Source: Polaromonas glacialis (GTDB taxonomy: Bacteria; Pseudomonadota; Gammaproteobacteria; Burkholderiales; Burkholderiaceae_C). Taken from it: a stretch of DNA of 64,000 bases. Numbering within the stretch: the first letter of the stretch is position 1; the number at the start of each line of letters is the position of its first letter. Positions 48,901 through 58,240 of this stretch are shown here, piece after piece. The stretch covers positions 3,738,808 through 3,802,807 of the forward strand of contig NZ_KL448323.1 of the NCBI RefSeq assembly GCF_000709345.1. Direction: 5' to 3'. The notes under the pieces are model-generated. The model saw only the letters and a program-made list of their open reading frames with translations, searched no databases and was not told the DNA's origin. The position numbers were made by a program, and so were the translations under genes.

Positions 48901-49296
48901 TCAATGCAGGACGCGCCCGGCAGGGCCGTCGCCGTCGGTGGCTTCCAGCACAAACAGGGAAACCGCCGCTTCGAAGCGCTCGCCGTCATCGGCCACGCAG
49001 AAATAGCTGCCGTGCATGGTGCCGCTGGCGGTGCGCAGGCGCGAGCCGCTGGTGTACTGGAAGGATTCGCCGGGCTTGAGCAGCGGCTGCTGGCCGACCA
49101 CGCCCAGGCCCTTGACCTCTTCGGTATGGCCCTTGGCATCGCTGATGATCCAGTGCCGCGAGATCAGCTGGGCCGCCACCTCGCCGGTATTGGTCACGGT
49201 CACGGTGTAGGAAAAGCCATAAATTCCCTGTTCCGGTGCTGACTGTTCAGGCAGGTAGCGGGGGGAGACTTCGCAGGAAAATTGGTATTTGGGCAT
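48901..49296 (-). CDS. apaG: ApaG / CoxD-like protein
   Basis: 131 residues of the ApaG beta-sandwich: YTVTVTNTGEVAAQLISRHW, GVVGQQPLLKPGESFQYTSG and GTMHGSYFCV are typical. ApaG is linked to Co2+ resistance and nucleotide stress; mechanism not settled. Stop is 22 bases before the next gene downstream. Confidence 0.95.
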   Translation of the reverse strand: MPKYQFSCEVSPRYLPEQSAPEQGIYGFSYTVTVTNTGEVAAQLISRHWIISDAKGHTEEVKGLGVVGQQPLLKPGESFQYTSGSRLRTASGTMHGSYFCVADDGERFEAAVSLFVLEATDGDGPAGRVLH

Positions 49297-49412
49297 GGCA
49301 GGGGCGGCAGGAAAATCGGTTGGCCGTGATGTTAACCGCCCCGGGCTGAAGCTGTCAGGCCGCCGGCCTTGCCCCCGGGGTGCCGCGCCTGCTTGCTGCG
49401 ACAATCCTGCGC

Positions 49413-50105
49413 ATGCCCAACACCACGCCCACTTACCGCATCGCCCCGTCCCTGTTGTCCGCCGACTTTGCCCGCCTGGGCGACGAGCTCAAAGCCGTCA
49501 TCGCCGGCGGCGCCGACTGGATTCACTTCGACGTGATGGACAACCATTACGTGCCCAACCTGACCTTCGGGCCGATGGTCTGCCAGGCGCTCAAGCCCCA
49601 TTGCGTGCGCGCCGATGGCTCGGCCGTGCCGATTGATGTACACCTGATGGTGCAGCCGGTGGACGCCCTGGCCGCCGCGTTTGCCGATGCCGGCGCGGAC
49701 CTGATCAGCTTTCACCCCGAAGCGTCCGGCCATGTGCATCGCAGCGTGCAGGCGATCAAGGCCAAGGGCTGCAAGGCCGGCCTGGTGTTCAACCCGGCCA
49801 CGCCGCTGGACGTGCTTGACTGGACCATCGACGACATCGACCTGATTTTGATCATGAGCGTGAACCCCGGCTTTGGCGGGCAGAGCTTCATCGACTCGGC
49901 GCTGCGCAAGGTCGAGCAGGCGCGCAAGCGCATCGAGGCGTCGGGCCGCGACATCCGGCTGGAAGTCGATGGCGGCATCAAGATCGACAACATCCGCCGC
50001 GTGGCCGATGCCGGCGCCGACACCTTCGTGGCCGGCAGCGCCATCTTCGGCAAGCCGGACTACCGGGCGGTGATGGACGCGATGCGGGCGGCGCTCAAGG
50101 ACTGA
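49413..50105 (+). CDS. rpe: Ribulose-phosphate 3-epimerase
   Basis: 230 residues. Interconverts ribulose-5-P and xylulose-5-P. Barrel marks: [43 protein letters not shown] and [10 protein letters not shown]. Start ATG 49413; divergent from apaG. Followed by gph, as is common. Confidence 0.97.
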   Translation: MPNTTPTYRIAPSLLSADFARLGDELKAVIAGGADWIHFDVMDNHYVPNLTFGPMVCQALKPHCVRADGSAVPIDVHLMVQPVDALAAAFADAGADLISFHPEASGHVHRSVQAIKAKGCKAGLVFNPATPLDVLDWTIDDIDLILIMSVNPGFGGQSFIDSALRKVEQARKRIEASGRDIRLEVDGGIKIDNIRRVADAGADTFVAGSAIFGKPDYRAVMDAMRAALKD

Positions 50106-50164
50106 ATCATTTTTCGTTCAGCCTCCGGGCAAAATGCGGCTCTCATTTCAGAACCCAATTTTTC

Positions 50165-50884
50165 ATGATGAATCCTGTCGAACTGCATTCCGGCCACATT
50201 GATGCGGCCATTGTCGATCTGGACGGCACGCTGGTCGACACCCTGGGCGACTTCGTGGTGGCGCTTCGCTTGATGCTGGCCGACGTGCTGCCGCAGGAGC
50301 CGGCCGGCGAAACGCTCGATGCCGCCGCCGTGGGCCGCATGGTCGGCCAGGGCTCCGAGCATCTCGTCAAATCAGTGCTGAATCATGTGTTTGCGCAATC
50401 AGGACGGGCAGATGCAGCTATTGATTCAGTAGCGGCTTATGACCGCGCCCAGGCCAGCTACCAGCGCCATTACGCGGCCATCAACGGCCAGCATTCAACG
50501 CTTTATCCGGGGGTGCTCGAAGGACTGGACCACCTGCGCAACAGCGGTCTGCCACTCGTCTGCCTGACCAACAAGCCGCTGGCCTTTGCCCGTTCCCTGC
50601 TCAGTCTCAAAAAGCTGGACGGATTTTTTTGCGAAGTCTTTGGCGGCGATTCATTCGAGCGCAAGAAGCCCGACCCGCTGCCGCTGCGCAAGGCCTGCGA
50701 GTTCCTGGGAACCTTGCCGGCGCGCACCTTGATGATTGGCGACTCCAGCAACGACGCCCGGGCGGCGCGGGCGGCGGGTTGCCCGGTGCTGCTGGTGACC
50801 TACGGCTACAACCATGGCGAGCCGGTGCGGCTGGTGGATGCCGACGGGTTTGTCGATTCGCTGGCGGAACTGGCGCAGCACTGA
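50165..50884 (+). CDS. gph: Phosphoglycolate phosphatase
   Basis: 239 residues, HAD family. DLDGTLVDTLGDF near residue 19, LTNKPLAFARSLL, KPDPLPLRKAC, and MIGDSSNDARAARAAGC. It removes phosphate from 2-phosphoglycolate. An AATAGC repeat on the minus strand is read in frame near residues 77-90. Confidence 0.95.
   Translation: MMNPVELHSGHIDAAIVDLDGTLVDTLGDFVVALRLMLADVLPQEPAGETLDAAAVGRMVGQGSEHLVKSVLNHVFAQSGRADAAIDSVAAYDRAQASYQRHYAAINGQHSTLYPGVLEGLDHLRNSGLPLVCLTNKPLAFARSLLSLKKLDGFFCEVFGGDSFERKKPDPLPLRKACEFLGTLPARTLMIGDSSNDARAARAAGCPVLLVTYGYNHGEPVRLVDADGFVDSLAELAQH
50392..50433 (-). repeat. AATAGC-type repeat inside gph
   Basis: On the minus strand GCTACT-gaatc-AATAGC then CGTCCTGATTGCGCAAAC, sharing TGATTGCGCAAAC with the copy at 2074 and TTGCGCAAAC with that in pncC. 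Confidence 0.7.
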
Positions 50885-50922
50885 CCGCGCCTGGGTTCGC
50901 GCTCGGCTAAGCGCGCGCTGTG

Positions 50923-51510
50923 TCAGCCGGCTTTGCCCAGCAACTCGTCCTTGAGTTTCCAGTCGGCCGGATTGGGACCCAGCCAGATGCGCATCAGGGC
51001 ATTGAAAAATTCAATTTCCTTGAACGGCTCTCCCTGGACCTTGCCCTTGACCGTGACAACGGTGCCAGAGCCTGGAATCCAGTCGTTGGTGATGATGTCG
51101 CCGGGCGCCAGCTTTTTCTGGTCGGAAAACACCTGGCCCATGCGGATCAGGCCGGGCACCAGCTTGGACATTTCCGTCTTCGGTGCGTTCTCTTGGAATC
51201 CTTTGGTGAATGCCTTGCCGAGTTCGTTGGAATCGACCTCGCGCAGCATGGTCAGGCTCATCCTTTTGGGGCCTGTCGCCGCAAAAAACTCCTCTGGCGT
51301 GGCGACCTTCTGGCCTACGTAAAGCGCGGCCACATATACCTTGAAAACCGCTTTGTAGCGCACGCCCGCGCCATTGAGCTGCAGCTTTGCTCCTGCAACG
51401 TCAACGGTATCTTGAAGCTTGACACCTGCCACATCCACAGTAGCCGCTAGCACCCCGGCCGACAGCAGCAGACCTGTCAGACCCACTAGGCATTGTTTTG
51501 CAAAATACAT
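50923..51510 (-). CDS. Exported chalcone isomerase-like protein
   Basis: 195 residues with a signal peptide (CLVGLTGLLLSAGVLAA). The rest follows the bacterial chalcone-isomerase-like fold (RYKAVFKVYVAALYVG; LTMLREVDSNELGKAF). These periplasmic proteins lack a known activity. Just after the signal an 11-residue unit occurs twice (TVDVAGVKLQD, TVDVAGAKLQL). Confidence 0.85.
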   Translation of the reverse strand: MYFAKQCLVGLTGLLLSAGVLAATVDVAGVKLQDTVDVAGAKLQLNGAGVRYKAVFKVYVAALYVGQKVATPEEFFAATGPKRMSLTMLREVDSNELGKAFTKGFQENAPKTEMSKLVPGLIRMGQVFSDQKKLAPGDIITNDWIPGSGTVVTVKGKVQGEPFKEIEFFNALMRIWLGPNPADWKLKDELLGKAG

Positions 51511-51654
51511 TGGTAACCCCCGATAGTTAAAAAAAGGACAGTCGTGCTTTTATATGCCTATTGTTGAGCGTGCGGCCAAGCCTGCGCAAGGAGGGTTTTC
51601 GCTAGCTTTCGCCGGCGCGGCAGCGTTGAAGCGTGACTTTTTTCATGAATGGCC

Positions 51655-51679
51655 GGTATGGGCATGGCTGGCCCATACC
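51655..51679. promoter_or_regulatory. Inverted repeat upstream of the trp leader
   Basis: GGTATGGGC (51655-51663) and GCCCATACC (51671-51679), perfect arms with a 7-base spacer. A TACACT -10-like element follows at 51687. Could be an operator or part of the promoter region. Confidence 0.4.
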
Positions 51680-51701
51680 GCTTTGCTACACTTTCGCCAC
51701 T

Positions 51702-51767
51702 ATGTCGATTCAACGCATCGTTCAAACAGCTTGTGCAGGCCGGGGAGCCTGGCTTTGGCGTCCCTGA
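51702..51767 (+). CDS. trpL: trp operon leader peptide
   Basis: 21-codon open frame ATG 51702 to TGA 51765, ending GRGAWLWRP. Two Trp codons (51750 and 51756) flank one Leu just before the stop, the classic arrangement for ribosome-mediated attenuation. It is followed by two hairpins and trpE. No clear ribosome-binding site is seen. Confidence 0.75.
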   Translation: MSIQRIVQTACAGRGAWLWRP

Positions 51768-51848
51768 TCCTGCCTGGCGCGCCTGAGGGTTCGCAGTTCC
51801 GGCCTGGTCCGGCGCCTGCCCCGTCACTGGCCCGCTTCACGCCGAACT

Positions 51849-51904
51849 GATGCGCCCCTGCAGCACGCAGGCGCATCGCCACCCCGGACTTCGGGGCATT
51901 TTTG
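51849..51904 (+). terminator. Attenuator region of the trp operon
   Basis: Hairpin GATGCGCC / GGCGCATC (51849-51856, 51870-51877) then terminator stem CCCCG / CGGGG (51882-51886, 51892-51896) followed by ATTTTTG. The terminator lies 57 bases before trpE. The alternative antiterminator pairing was not worked out. Confidence 0.65.
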
Positions 51905-51960
51905 AATAAAGAAGGGTTGCGTTTTACTTGCGCATCGGCCCTTCGGTGAAGGACCCAGTG

Positions 51961-53457
51961 ATGACCGAACTCGAATTCAAAAGCCTTGCAGCGCAAGGCT
52001 ACAACCGCATTCCGCTGATGCTGGAGGCCTTTGCCGACCTGGAAACCCCGCTGTCGCTCTACCTCAAGCTGGCCCATGCGAAGGACGGCGGCAAGTACAG
52101 TTTCCTGCTCGAATCGGTGGTTGGCGGCGAACGCTTTGGCCGCTACAGCTTCATCGGCCTGCCAGCGCGCACGCTGCTGCGCTCGTCGGGCTTTGGCGCA
52201 GACGTGCAGACCGAGGTCGTGACCGATGGCCAGGTCGTCGAAACCTCAACAGTCAACCCGCTGGACTTCATCAGCGACTACCAAAAGCGCTTCAAGGTCG
52301 CGCTGCGGCCCGGACTGCCGCGCTTTTGCGGCGGGCTGGCGGGTTATTTCGGCTACGACGCGGTGCGCTACATCGAGAAAAAGCTCGAAAAATCCTGCCC
52401 GCCCGACACGCTGGGCTGCCCCGACATTTTGCTGCTGCAGTGCGAAGAACTGGCGGTGATCGACAACCTCTCGGGCAAGCTCTACCTGATCGTCTATGCC
52501 GACCCGGCCCGGCCCGAAGCCTATGCCAATGCCAAGAAGCGCCTGCGCGAACTGAAAGAGCAGCTCAAGTATTCGGTCAGCGCGCCCATCGTCAAGCCGA
52601 CGCAAGGCTACCCGGCCGAACGCGAGTTCGCCAAGGCCGACTACATCGCCGCCGTCGAGCGCGCCAAGAAGCTGATCGAGGGCGGCGACTTCATGCAGGT
52701 GCAGGTCGGCCAGCGCATCAGGAAGCGCTACACCGAGTCGCCGCTCAGCCTGTACCGGGCGCTGCGCTCGCTGAACCCGTCACCCTACATGTATTACTAC
52801 CATTTCGGCGATTTCCATGTGGTCGGCGCTTCGCCCGAGATTCTGGTGCGCCAGGAGCAGGTGGAAGCGGGGCAAAAAATCACCATCCGCCCGCTGGCCG
52901 GCACCCGGCCGCGCGCCTCGTCGCTGGAAGCCGACAAGGCCGCCGAGATTGAGCTCATCAACGACCCCAAGGAGCGCGCCGAGCACGTCATGCTGATCGA
53001 CCTGGCGCGCAACGACATCGGCCGCATTGCCAAGACCGGCACGGTGAAGGTGACCGAGGCCTTCGCCGTCGAACGCTACAGCCACGTGATGCACATCGTC
53101 AGCAATGTCGAAGGCATCCTGAACGACGGCATGACCAGCATGGATGTGCTCAGGGCGACCTTTCCGGCCGGCACGCTGACCGGCGCGCCGAAAGTGCATG
53201 CGATGGAGCTGATCGACCAGCTGGAGCCGACCAAGCGCGGCCTGTACGGCGGCGCCTGCGGTTACCTGAGCTATGCCGGCGACATGGACGTGGCGATTGC
53301 GATCCGCACCGGCATCATCAAGGACGGCACGCTGTATGTGCAGGCCGCCGCGGGCGTGGTGGCCGACTCGGTGCCCGAGCTGGAATGGAAAGAAACCGAA
53401 GCCAAGGCGCGCGCGCTGCTGCGCGCCAGCGAGCTGGTCGAGGAAGGGCTGGAGTAA
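51961..53457 (+). CDS. trpE: Anthranilate synthase component I
   Basis: 498 residues. Uses chorismate with ammonia from TrpG to make anthranilate. Visible: N-terminal RYSFIGLPARTLL, GDFMQVQVGQRI, PLAGTRPRA, DLARNDIGRIA, and FPAGTLTGAPK. ATG 51961 has GAAGGA upstream. Controlled by the leader and attenuator just before it. Confidence 0.97.
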   Translation: MTELEFKSLAAQGYNRIPLMLEAFADLETPLSLYLKLAHAKDGGKYSFLLESVVGGERFGRYSFIGLPARTLLRSSGFGADVQTEVVTDGQVVETSTVNPLDFISDYQKRFKVALRPGLPRFCGGLAGYFGYDAVRYIEKKLEKSCPPDTLGCPDILLLQCEELAVIDNLSGKLYLIVYADPARPEAYANAKKRLRELKEQLKYSVSAPIVKPTQGYPAEREFAKADYIAAVERAKKLIEGGDFMQVQVGQRIRKRYTESPLSLYRALRSLNPSPYMYYYHFGDFHVVGASPEILVRQEQVEAGQKITIRPLAGTRPRASSLEADKAAEIELINDPKERAEHVMLIDLARNDIGRIAKTGTVKVTEAFAVERYSHVMHIVSNVEGILNDGMTSMDVLRATFPAGTLTGAPKVHAMELIDQLEPTKRGLYGGACGYLSYAGDMDVAIAIRTGIIKDGTLYVQAAAGVVADSVPELEWKETEAKARALLRASELVEEGLE

Positions 53458-53460
53458 GCC

Positions 53461-53787
53461 ATGACACTGATTCACCCCGTTGAAAACTGCCGCACCATGG
53501 CCGACGTGCGCCGCCACATCGACGCGCTCGACGAGCGCATCGTGGCGCTGATCGCCGAGCGCAGCGGCTACGTCGCGCAGGCCGCGCGCATCAAGCAAGA
53601 CGCCAGCCAGGTCCATGACCAGGCGCGCATCGACTTTATCGTCGAGCGGGTCAAGGCCATGGCCACAGAACAGGGCGCGCCCGAAGCCGTGATCGAGGCC
53701 GCCTACCGCGCCATGATTGACGCATTCATCGAATTTGAACGCGGCGAATTCAAGCGCCTGCGTCCGCAACTGTCACAGGAAGGCTGA
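53461..53787 (+). CDS. Chorismate mutase, AroQ type
   Basis: 108 residues, all-helical. RRHIDALDERIVALIAERSG is the AroQ core helix with the active-site Arg; VIEAAYRAMIDAFIEFE is the third helix. Converts chorismate to prephenate, in competition with TrpE. Three bases separate it from trpE and from trpG. Monofunctional. Confidence 0.85.
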   Translation: MTLIHPVENCRTMADVRRHIDALDERIVALIAERSGYVAQAARIKQDASQVHDQARIDFIVERVKAMATEQGAPEAVIEAAYRAMIDAFIEFERGEFKRLRPQLSQEG

Positions 53788-53790
53788 GCC

Positions 53791-54384
53791 ATGGCACGCA
53801 TGAAACTCTTGATGATCGACAACTACGACAGCTTCACCTACAACATCGTCCAGTATTTTGGCGAGCTGGGCGCCGAGGTTGACGTGTTCCGCAACGACGA
53901 GATCACGGTGGCCGGGATTGCCGCCAAGCTCGACGCGGGGCAGCTCGACCGCCTGGTGGTGTCGCCCGGCCCGTGCTCGCCGGCCGAGGCCGGGATTTCG
54001 GTCGCGGCGATCCAGCACTTTGCCGGCAAGCTGCCGATCCTGGGCGTCTGCCTGGGGCACCAGGCCATCGGCGCGGCCTTTGGCGGCAAGATCATCCGGG
54101 CGCAGGAATTGATGCACGGCAAGACCAGCGTCATCACGACCACGCAGCAGGGCGTGTTCGCCGGCCTGCCGGAACAGTTCACCGTGAACCGCTACCACTC
54201 GCTGGCGATTGAAAAATCGACGTGCCCCGACGTGCTTGAAGTCACCGCCTGGACCGACGACGGCGAAATCATGGGCGTGCGGCACAAGACGCTGCCGATC
54301 CAGGGCGTGCAGTTCCACCCCGAATCCATCCTGACCGAGCATGGCCATGCGATGCTGAAAAACTTCCTGGAACAGCAGGCATGA
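53791..54384 (+). CDS. trpG: Anthranilate synthase component II (glutamine amidotransferase)
   Basis: 197 residues. Class I amidotransferase: [23 protein letters not shown], catalytic Cys in [10 protein letters not shown], and His/Glu in [11 protein letters not shown]. Provides ammonia to TrpE, and possibly to para-aminobenzoate synthase as in many bacteria. Confidence 0.95.
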   Translation: MARMKLLMIDNYDSFTYNIVQYFGELGAEVDVFRNDEITVAGIAAKLDAGQLDRLVVSPGPCSPAEAGISVAAIQHFAGKLPILGVCLGHQAIGAAFGGKIIRAQELMHGKTSVITTTQQGVFAGLPEQFTVNRYHSLAIEKSTCPDVLEVTAWTDDGEIMGVRHKTLPIQGVQFHPESILTEHGHAMLKNFLEQQA

Positions 54385-54389
54385 GAGTC

Positions 54390-54440
54390 GCTATTTATTT
54401 AATAGCTGCTTATGCCCGCGCAGTATGCGTAAAAGGCCTG
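54390..54440 (+). repeat. AATAGC-type repeat between trpG and ltaE
   Basis: GCTATT-tattt-AATAGC (54390-54406) then TGCTTATGCCCGCGCA and TGCGTAAAAGG, as in the intergenic copy at 9368. Confidence 0.7.
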
Positions 54441-54441
54441 A

Positions 54442-55491
54442 ATGACTCAAAAAATCATTGATCTGCGAAGCGACACGGTCACGCAGCCGACGCCGGCCAT
54501 GCGCGCCGTGATGATGGCAGCCCCGCTGGGTGATGATGTATTCGGCGGCGACCCGAGCGTCAACGCGCTGCAGGAAAAAATCGCCACCTTGCTGGGCTTC
54601 GAGGCCGCGCTGTTCCTACCCACCGGAACGCAAAGCAACCTGTGCGCCATCCTGAGCCATTGCCAGCGCGGCGACGAGTACATCGTCGGCCAGCAGGCGC
54701 ATTGCTACCGCTGGGAAGGCGGCGGCGCGGCGGTGTTCGGCAGCGTGCAGCCGCAGCCGCTGAACCACCAGGGCGACGGCACGCTGGCGCTGGGCGACAT
54801 CGAGGCGGCCATCAAGCCCGACGACGCGCATTTCGCCCGCACGCGGCTGCTGGCGCTGGAAAACACGCTGGGCGGCAAGCTGCTGCCGTTTGAGTATCTG
54901 CGGCAGGCGACGCAACTGGCGAAAGACCGGGGCCTGGAGCGGCATCTGGATGGCGCGCGGCTGTTCAATGCCGCCGTCGCGCAGGCGCTGCAAACCGGCA
55001 GCGATGCCTTCACCGAGGCGCGCCGCATCGCCCAGTCCTTTGACAGCGTGTCGGTCTGCTTCAGCAAGGGGCTGGGCGCGCCGGTCGGCTCAGCGCTGTG
55101 CGGCTCGCAGGCTTTCATCGCCAGGGCCCACCGCATCCGCAAGATGGCCGGCGGCGGCATGCGCCAGGCCGGCATGCTGGCGGCTGCCGCCTCGCATGCG
55201 CTGGACCACCATGTCGCGCGGCTGGCGCAGGACCATGCGCTGGCGCAGCGGCTGGCCGACGGGCTGGCGGGCATCCATGGCCTGCAGGTCGAGGCGCCGC
55301 AGACCAACATCGTGTTCGTCGATTTGACGGGCGCCGCCCGCGACCAGTCCGCAGCCTTGCTCCAGCATCTGGCGGCGCACGGCGTCCAGGCCACCGGCCT
55401 GTACCGACTGCGGTTTGTCACCCACCTCGATGTGGATGCCGAAGGCGTGGATAAAGCCGCAGCCGTGGTCCGCCAGTTTTTCAATTCCTGA
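54442..55491 (+). CDS. ltaE: Low-specificity L-threonine aldolase
   Basis: 349 residues, PLP-dependent. DLRSDTVTQPTPAMR at the start, GDDVFGGDPSVNALQ, HLDGARLFNAAVAQ, and Lys in VCFSKGLGAPVG. Cleaves threonine to glycine and acetaldehyde. Lies within the trp region without an obvious link to tryptophan. Confidence 0.95.
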   Translation: MTQKIIDLRSDTVTQPTPAMRAVMMAAPLGDDVFGGDPSVNALQEKIATLLGFEAALFLPTGTQSNLCAILSHCQRGDEYIVGQQAHCYRWEGGGAAVFGSVQPQPLNHQGDGTLALGDIEAAIKPDDAHFARTRLLALENTLGGKLLPFEYLRQATQLAKDRGLERHLDGARLFNAAVAQALQTGSDAFTEARRIAQSFDSVSVCFSKGLGAPVGSALCGSQAFIARAHRIRKMAGGGMRQAGMLAAAASHALDHHVARLAQDHALAQRLADGLAGIHGLQVEAPQTNIVFVDLTGAARDQSAALLQHLAAHGVQATGLYRLRFVTHLDVDAEGVDKAAAVVRQFFNS

Positions 55492-55506
55492 ACCCGCAGC
55501 CAGTCC

Positions 55507-56172
55507 ATGGGCATTGACCACCTTGCGCTGTTTGTCGCCGCCGGCATCGTGCTCAACCTGACGCCCGGCCCCGACGTGCTCTACATCGTGACGAACGCGA
55601 TGCGCTCGGGCGCCCGCGCCGGAATCGTCGCGGCGCTGGGCATCACGGCGGGCTGCTTCGTGCATATCCTTGCAGCGGCGATTGGCGTCAGCGCGCTGAT
55701 GGCGGCGTCCGCCACCGCCTTCACGCTGCTCAAGTGGGCGGGCGCGGCCTATCTGGTGTTCGTGGGCCTGCGCATGCTGCTGGCCCGCGCATCCGCGCCA
55801 GGCCAATCAGCTGCTATGAATTCAGTAGCTGCTTGCGCAGATGGGACAAGCGGAAAAGCACTGAAACGTGTATTTTTCCAGGGTTTCTGGACGAATGCGC
55901 TCAATCCCAAGGTCGCGCTGTTCTTCCTGGCCTTTGTGCCGCAGTTCATCGCGCCCGGGGTGGACAACAAGCCGCTGGCGTTCTTGCTGCTCGGGCTGCT
56001 GTTCAACTTCAATGCGTTGTGGGTCAACATCGGCTGGGCGGGCGCCGCTGCCTGGCTGGCCGGGCGCCTGACGTCTGTGCAGCAGGCCATGCACGGGCTG
56101 GAACGCGCCGCCGGCCTGATGTTCGTCGGCTTTGGCCTGAAACTGGCCTTTTCCGGTCATCCGGTGACCTGA
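55507..56172 (+). CDS. LysE/RhtB family amino acid exporter
   Basis: 221 residues with six membrane helices. NLTPGPDVLYIVTNAMRSG is the family signature. Next to ltaE, so threonine or a related amino acid is a fair guess for its cargo. An AATAGC repeat forms part of the cytoplasmic loop near residues 100-118. Confidence 0.87.
   Translation: MGIDHLALFVAAGIVLNLTPGPDVLYIVTNAMRSGARAGIVAALGITAGCFVHILAAAIGVSALMAASATAFTLLKWAGAAYLVFVGLRMLLARASAPGQSAAMNSVAACADGTSGKALKRVFFQGFWTNALNPKVALFFLAFVPQFIAPGVDNKPLAFLLLGLLFNFNALWVNIGWAGAAAWLAGRLTSVQQAMHGLERAAGLMFVGFGLKLAFSGHPVT
55813..55858 (+). repeat. AATAGC-type repeat inside the LysE-type gene
   Basis: GCTATG-aattc-AGTAGC (55813-55829) then TGCTTGCGCAGATGGGA. 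Read in frame; it codes for a loop between helices. Confidence 0.7.
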
Positions 56173-56209
56173 CCCTCTCCCTCGATAAAAAAGCCGAACA
56201 GGAAACCCC

Positions 56210-57253
56210 ATGCCCCACCGCCACAAGATCACCGCCAGCGAAGCCCTGCAGCGCACCATCGAGCACCGCGAGATTTTTCATGACGAAATGCTGCACATCA
56301 TGCGGCTCATCATGAGTGGCGAGATGTCGCCCCTGATGACCGCCGCGCTGATCACCGGCCTGCGCGTGAAGAAGGAAACCATCGGCGAGATCACCGCCGC
56401 CGCGCAGGTGATGCGCGAGTTCTCGACCAAGGTGCATGTCGCCGACAAGACCCACCTTGTGGACATCGTCGGCACCGGCGGCGACGGTTCGCACACCTTC
56501 AACATCTCGACCTGCGCCATGTTCGTGGCAGCCAGCGCCGGTGCCCGGGTCAGCAAGCACGGCGGGCGCAGCGTCAGCAGCAAGTCGGGCAGCGCCGACG
56601 TGGTCGAGTCGCTGGGCATTTCGCTCAATCTGTCGCCCGAGGCGATTGCCCGCTGCATCGCCGAAGTGGGCGTCGGCTTCATGTTTGCGCCGAATCACCA
56701 CCCGGCGATGAAGAACGTCGCGCCGGTGCGCAAGGAACTGGGTATCCGGACCATCTTCAACATTCTCGGCCCGCTGACCAATCCGGCCTGCGCGCCCAAC
56801 ATCCTGATGGGCGTGTTCCACCCCGACCTGGTCGGCATCCAGGTCCGCGCGCTGCAGCGCCTCGGCGCTGAGCATGCGCTGGTGGTGTACGGCAAGGACG
56901 GCATGGACGAGGTCAGCCTGGGTGCGGCCACCGTGGTCGGCGAACTGAAGGACGGCGAGATCACTGAATATGAAATTCATCCCGAAGACTTCGGCCTGCC
57001 GATGGCCGGCAACCGCGCGCTGCGGGTGGAAACGCCCGAGCAGTCCAGGGCCATGCTGCTGGGCGTGCTCGACAACCAGCCGGGTGCGCCGCGCGACATC
57101 GTGATCCTGAATGCCGGCGCTGCGCTGTATGCCGCCAATGTGGTCGATTCGATGAAGTTGGGCGTGGAGAAAGCCCGTGCCGCTATCGAATCAGGCGCCG
57201 CCAGGGCTAAACTGGCGCAGTTGGTCGCTTTCAGCCAGTCGGCCGGCGCTTGA
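56210..57253 (+). CDS. trpD: Anthranilate phosphoribosyltransferase
   Basis: 347 residues. [45 protein letters not shown] and ILGPLTNPA are standard. Attaches phosphoribose to anthranilate. Ends five bases before the small membrane-protein gene. Confidence 0.97.
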   Translation: MPHRHKITASEALQRTIEHREIFHDEMLHIMRLIMSGEMSPLMTAALITGLRVKKETIGEITAAAQVMREFSTKVHVADKTHLVDIVGTGGDGSHTFNISTCAMFVAASAGARVSKHGGRSVSSKSGSADVVESLGISLNLSPEAIARCIAEVGVGFMFAPNHHPAMKNVAPVRKELGIRTIFNILGPLTNPACAPNILMGVFHPDLVGIQVRALQRLGAEHALVVYGKDGMDEVSLGAATVVGELKDGEITEYEIHPEDFGLPMAGNRALRVETPEQSRAMLLGVLDNQPGAPRDIVILNAGAALYAANVVDSMKLGVEKARAAIESGAARAKLAQLVAFSQSAGA

Positions 57254-57257
57254 CCCG

Positions 57258-57437
57258 ATGTGGCGCGATGCCGGCGTCTGGATCGCGCTGGGCGTGTCCT
57301 TGGTGTTCATCGTCGCCGGATTCGCCATGCACCGCGTCTTTGTGAAAATCCTCAAGAACGGCTCTCCCGAGCCGTCCCCATCCTCCGCCGGGCAGGCCCA
57401 GCCGCCGCCCGCGACCAACCCACCGGAATCCCCATGA
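57258..57437 (+). CDS. Small single-span membrane protein between trpD and trpC
   Basis: 59 residues: one hydrophobic helix ([19 protein letters not shown]), then a Pro/Ser/Gln-rich tail. ATG 57258 with four bases between it and the trpD stop; its stop overlaps the trpC ATG. Tight packing supports translation. Function unknown. Confidence 0.6.
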   Translation: MWRDAGVWIALGVSLVFIVAGFAMHRVFVKILKNGSPEPSPSSAGQAQPPPATNPPESP

Positions 57438-58225
57438 GTGACATCCTGAACAAGATCATTGCCGTCAAGCGCACGGAAATCGAGGAAGCAATCAACCGCA
57501 AGCCGCTGTCGGCGATGCGCAAGGACGCCGAATCGCGCGTGCTGACACGCGACTTCGTCGGCGCGCTGCGCGCCAAGGTCGCAGTCGGCAAGCCCGCCGT
57601 GATTGCCGAAATCAAGAAGGCCAGCCCGTCCAAGGGCGTGCTGCGCGCCGACTTCATTCCCGCCGACATTGCCCAGAGCTATGCCGAGTTCGGCGCGGCC
57701 TGCCTGTCGGTGCTGACCGACCAGCAGTTTTTCCAGGGAAGCATCGACTACCTGAAGCAGGCCAGGGCCTCGTGCAGCCTGCCGGTGCTGCGCAAGGACT
57801 TCATCGTCGATGCCTACCAGATCTATGAGTCGCGCGTCATGGGCGCCGACTGCATCCTGCTGATCGCCGCCTGCCTGGACGACGCGCAGATGAAGGCCTT
57901 CGAGGCGCTGGCGATGTCGCTCGACATGGCGGTGCTGGTCGAGGTGCATGACGAAACGGAACTGGAACGTGCGCTCAAGCTCAAAACGCCCTTGATCGGC
58001 ATTAATAACCGCAACCTGAACACCTTCGAGGTGTCGCTGGACACCACGCTGCGCCTGATGGGCCGGGTGCCGGCCGAGCGCCTGCTGGTCACCGAGTCGG
58101 GCATTGCAACCCCGCAGGATGTCAAGCGCCTGCGCGATGCCCATGTCAACGCTTTCCTGGTCGGCGAAGCCTTCATGCGCGCCGACGAGCCGGGCGAGGC
58201 GCTGGCCGAGCTGTTTGGCGAGTAA
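57434..58225 (+). CDS. trpC: Indole-3-glycerol phosphate synthase
   Basis: 263 residues. [42 protein letters not shown] and VTESGIAT mark the enzyme that closes the indole ring. Monofunctional. ATG overlaps the preceding small gene. Confidence 0.97.
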   Translation: MSDILNKIIAVKRTEIEEAINRKPLSAMRKDAESRVLTRDFVGALRAKVAVGKPAVIAEIKKASPSKGVLRADFIPADIAQSYAEFGAACLSVLTDQQFFQGSIDYLKQARASCSLPVLRKDFIVDAYQIYESRVMGADCILLIAACLDDAQMKAFEALAMSLDMAVLVEVHDETELERALKLKTPLIGINNRNLNTFEVSLDTTLRLMGRVPAERLLVTESGIATPQDVKRLRDAHVNAFLVGEAFMRADEPGEALAELFGE

Positions 58226-58240
58226 GCAAGGGAGCGTGTG

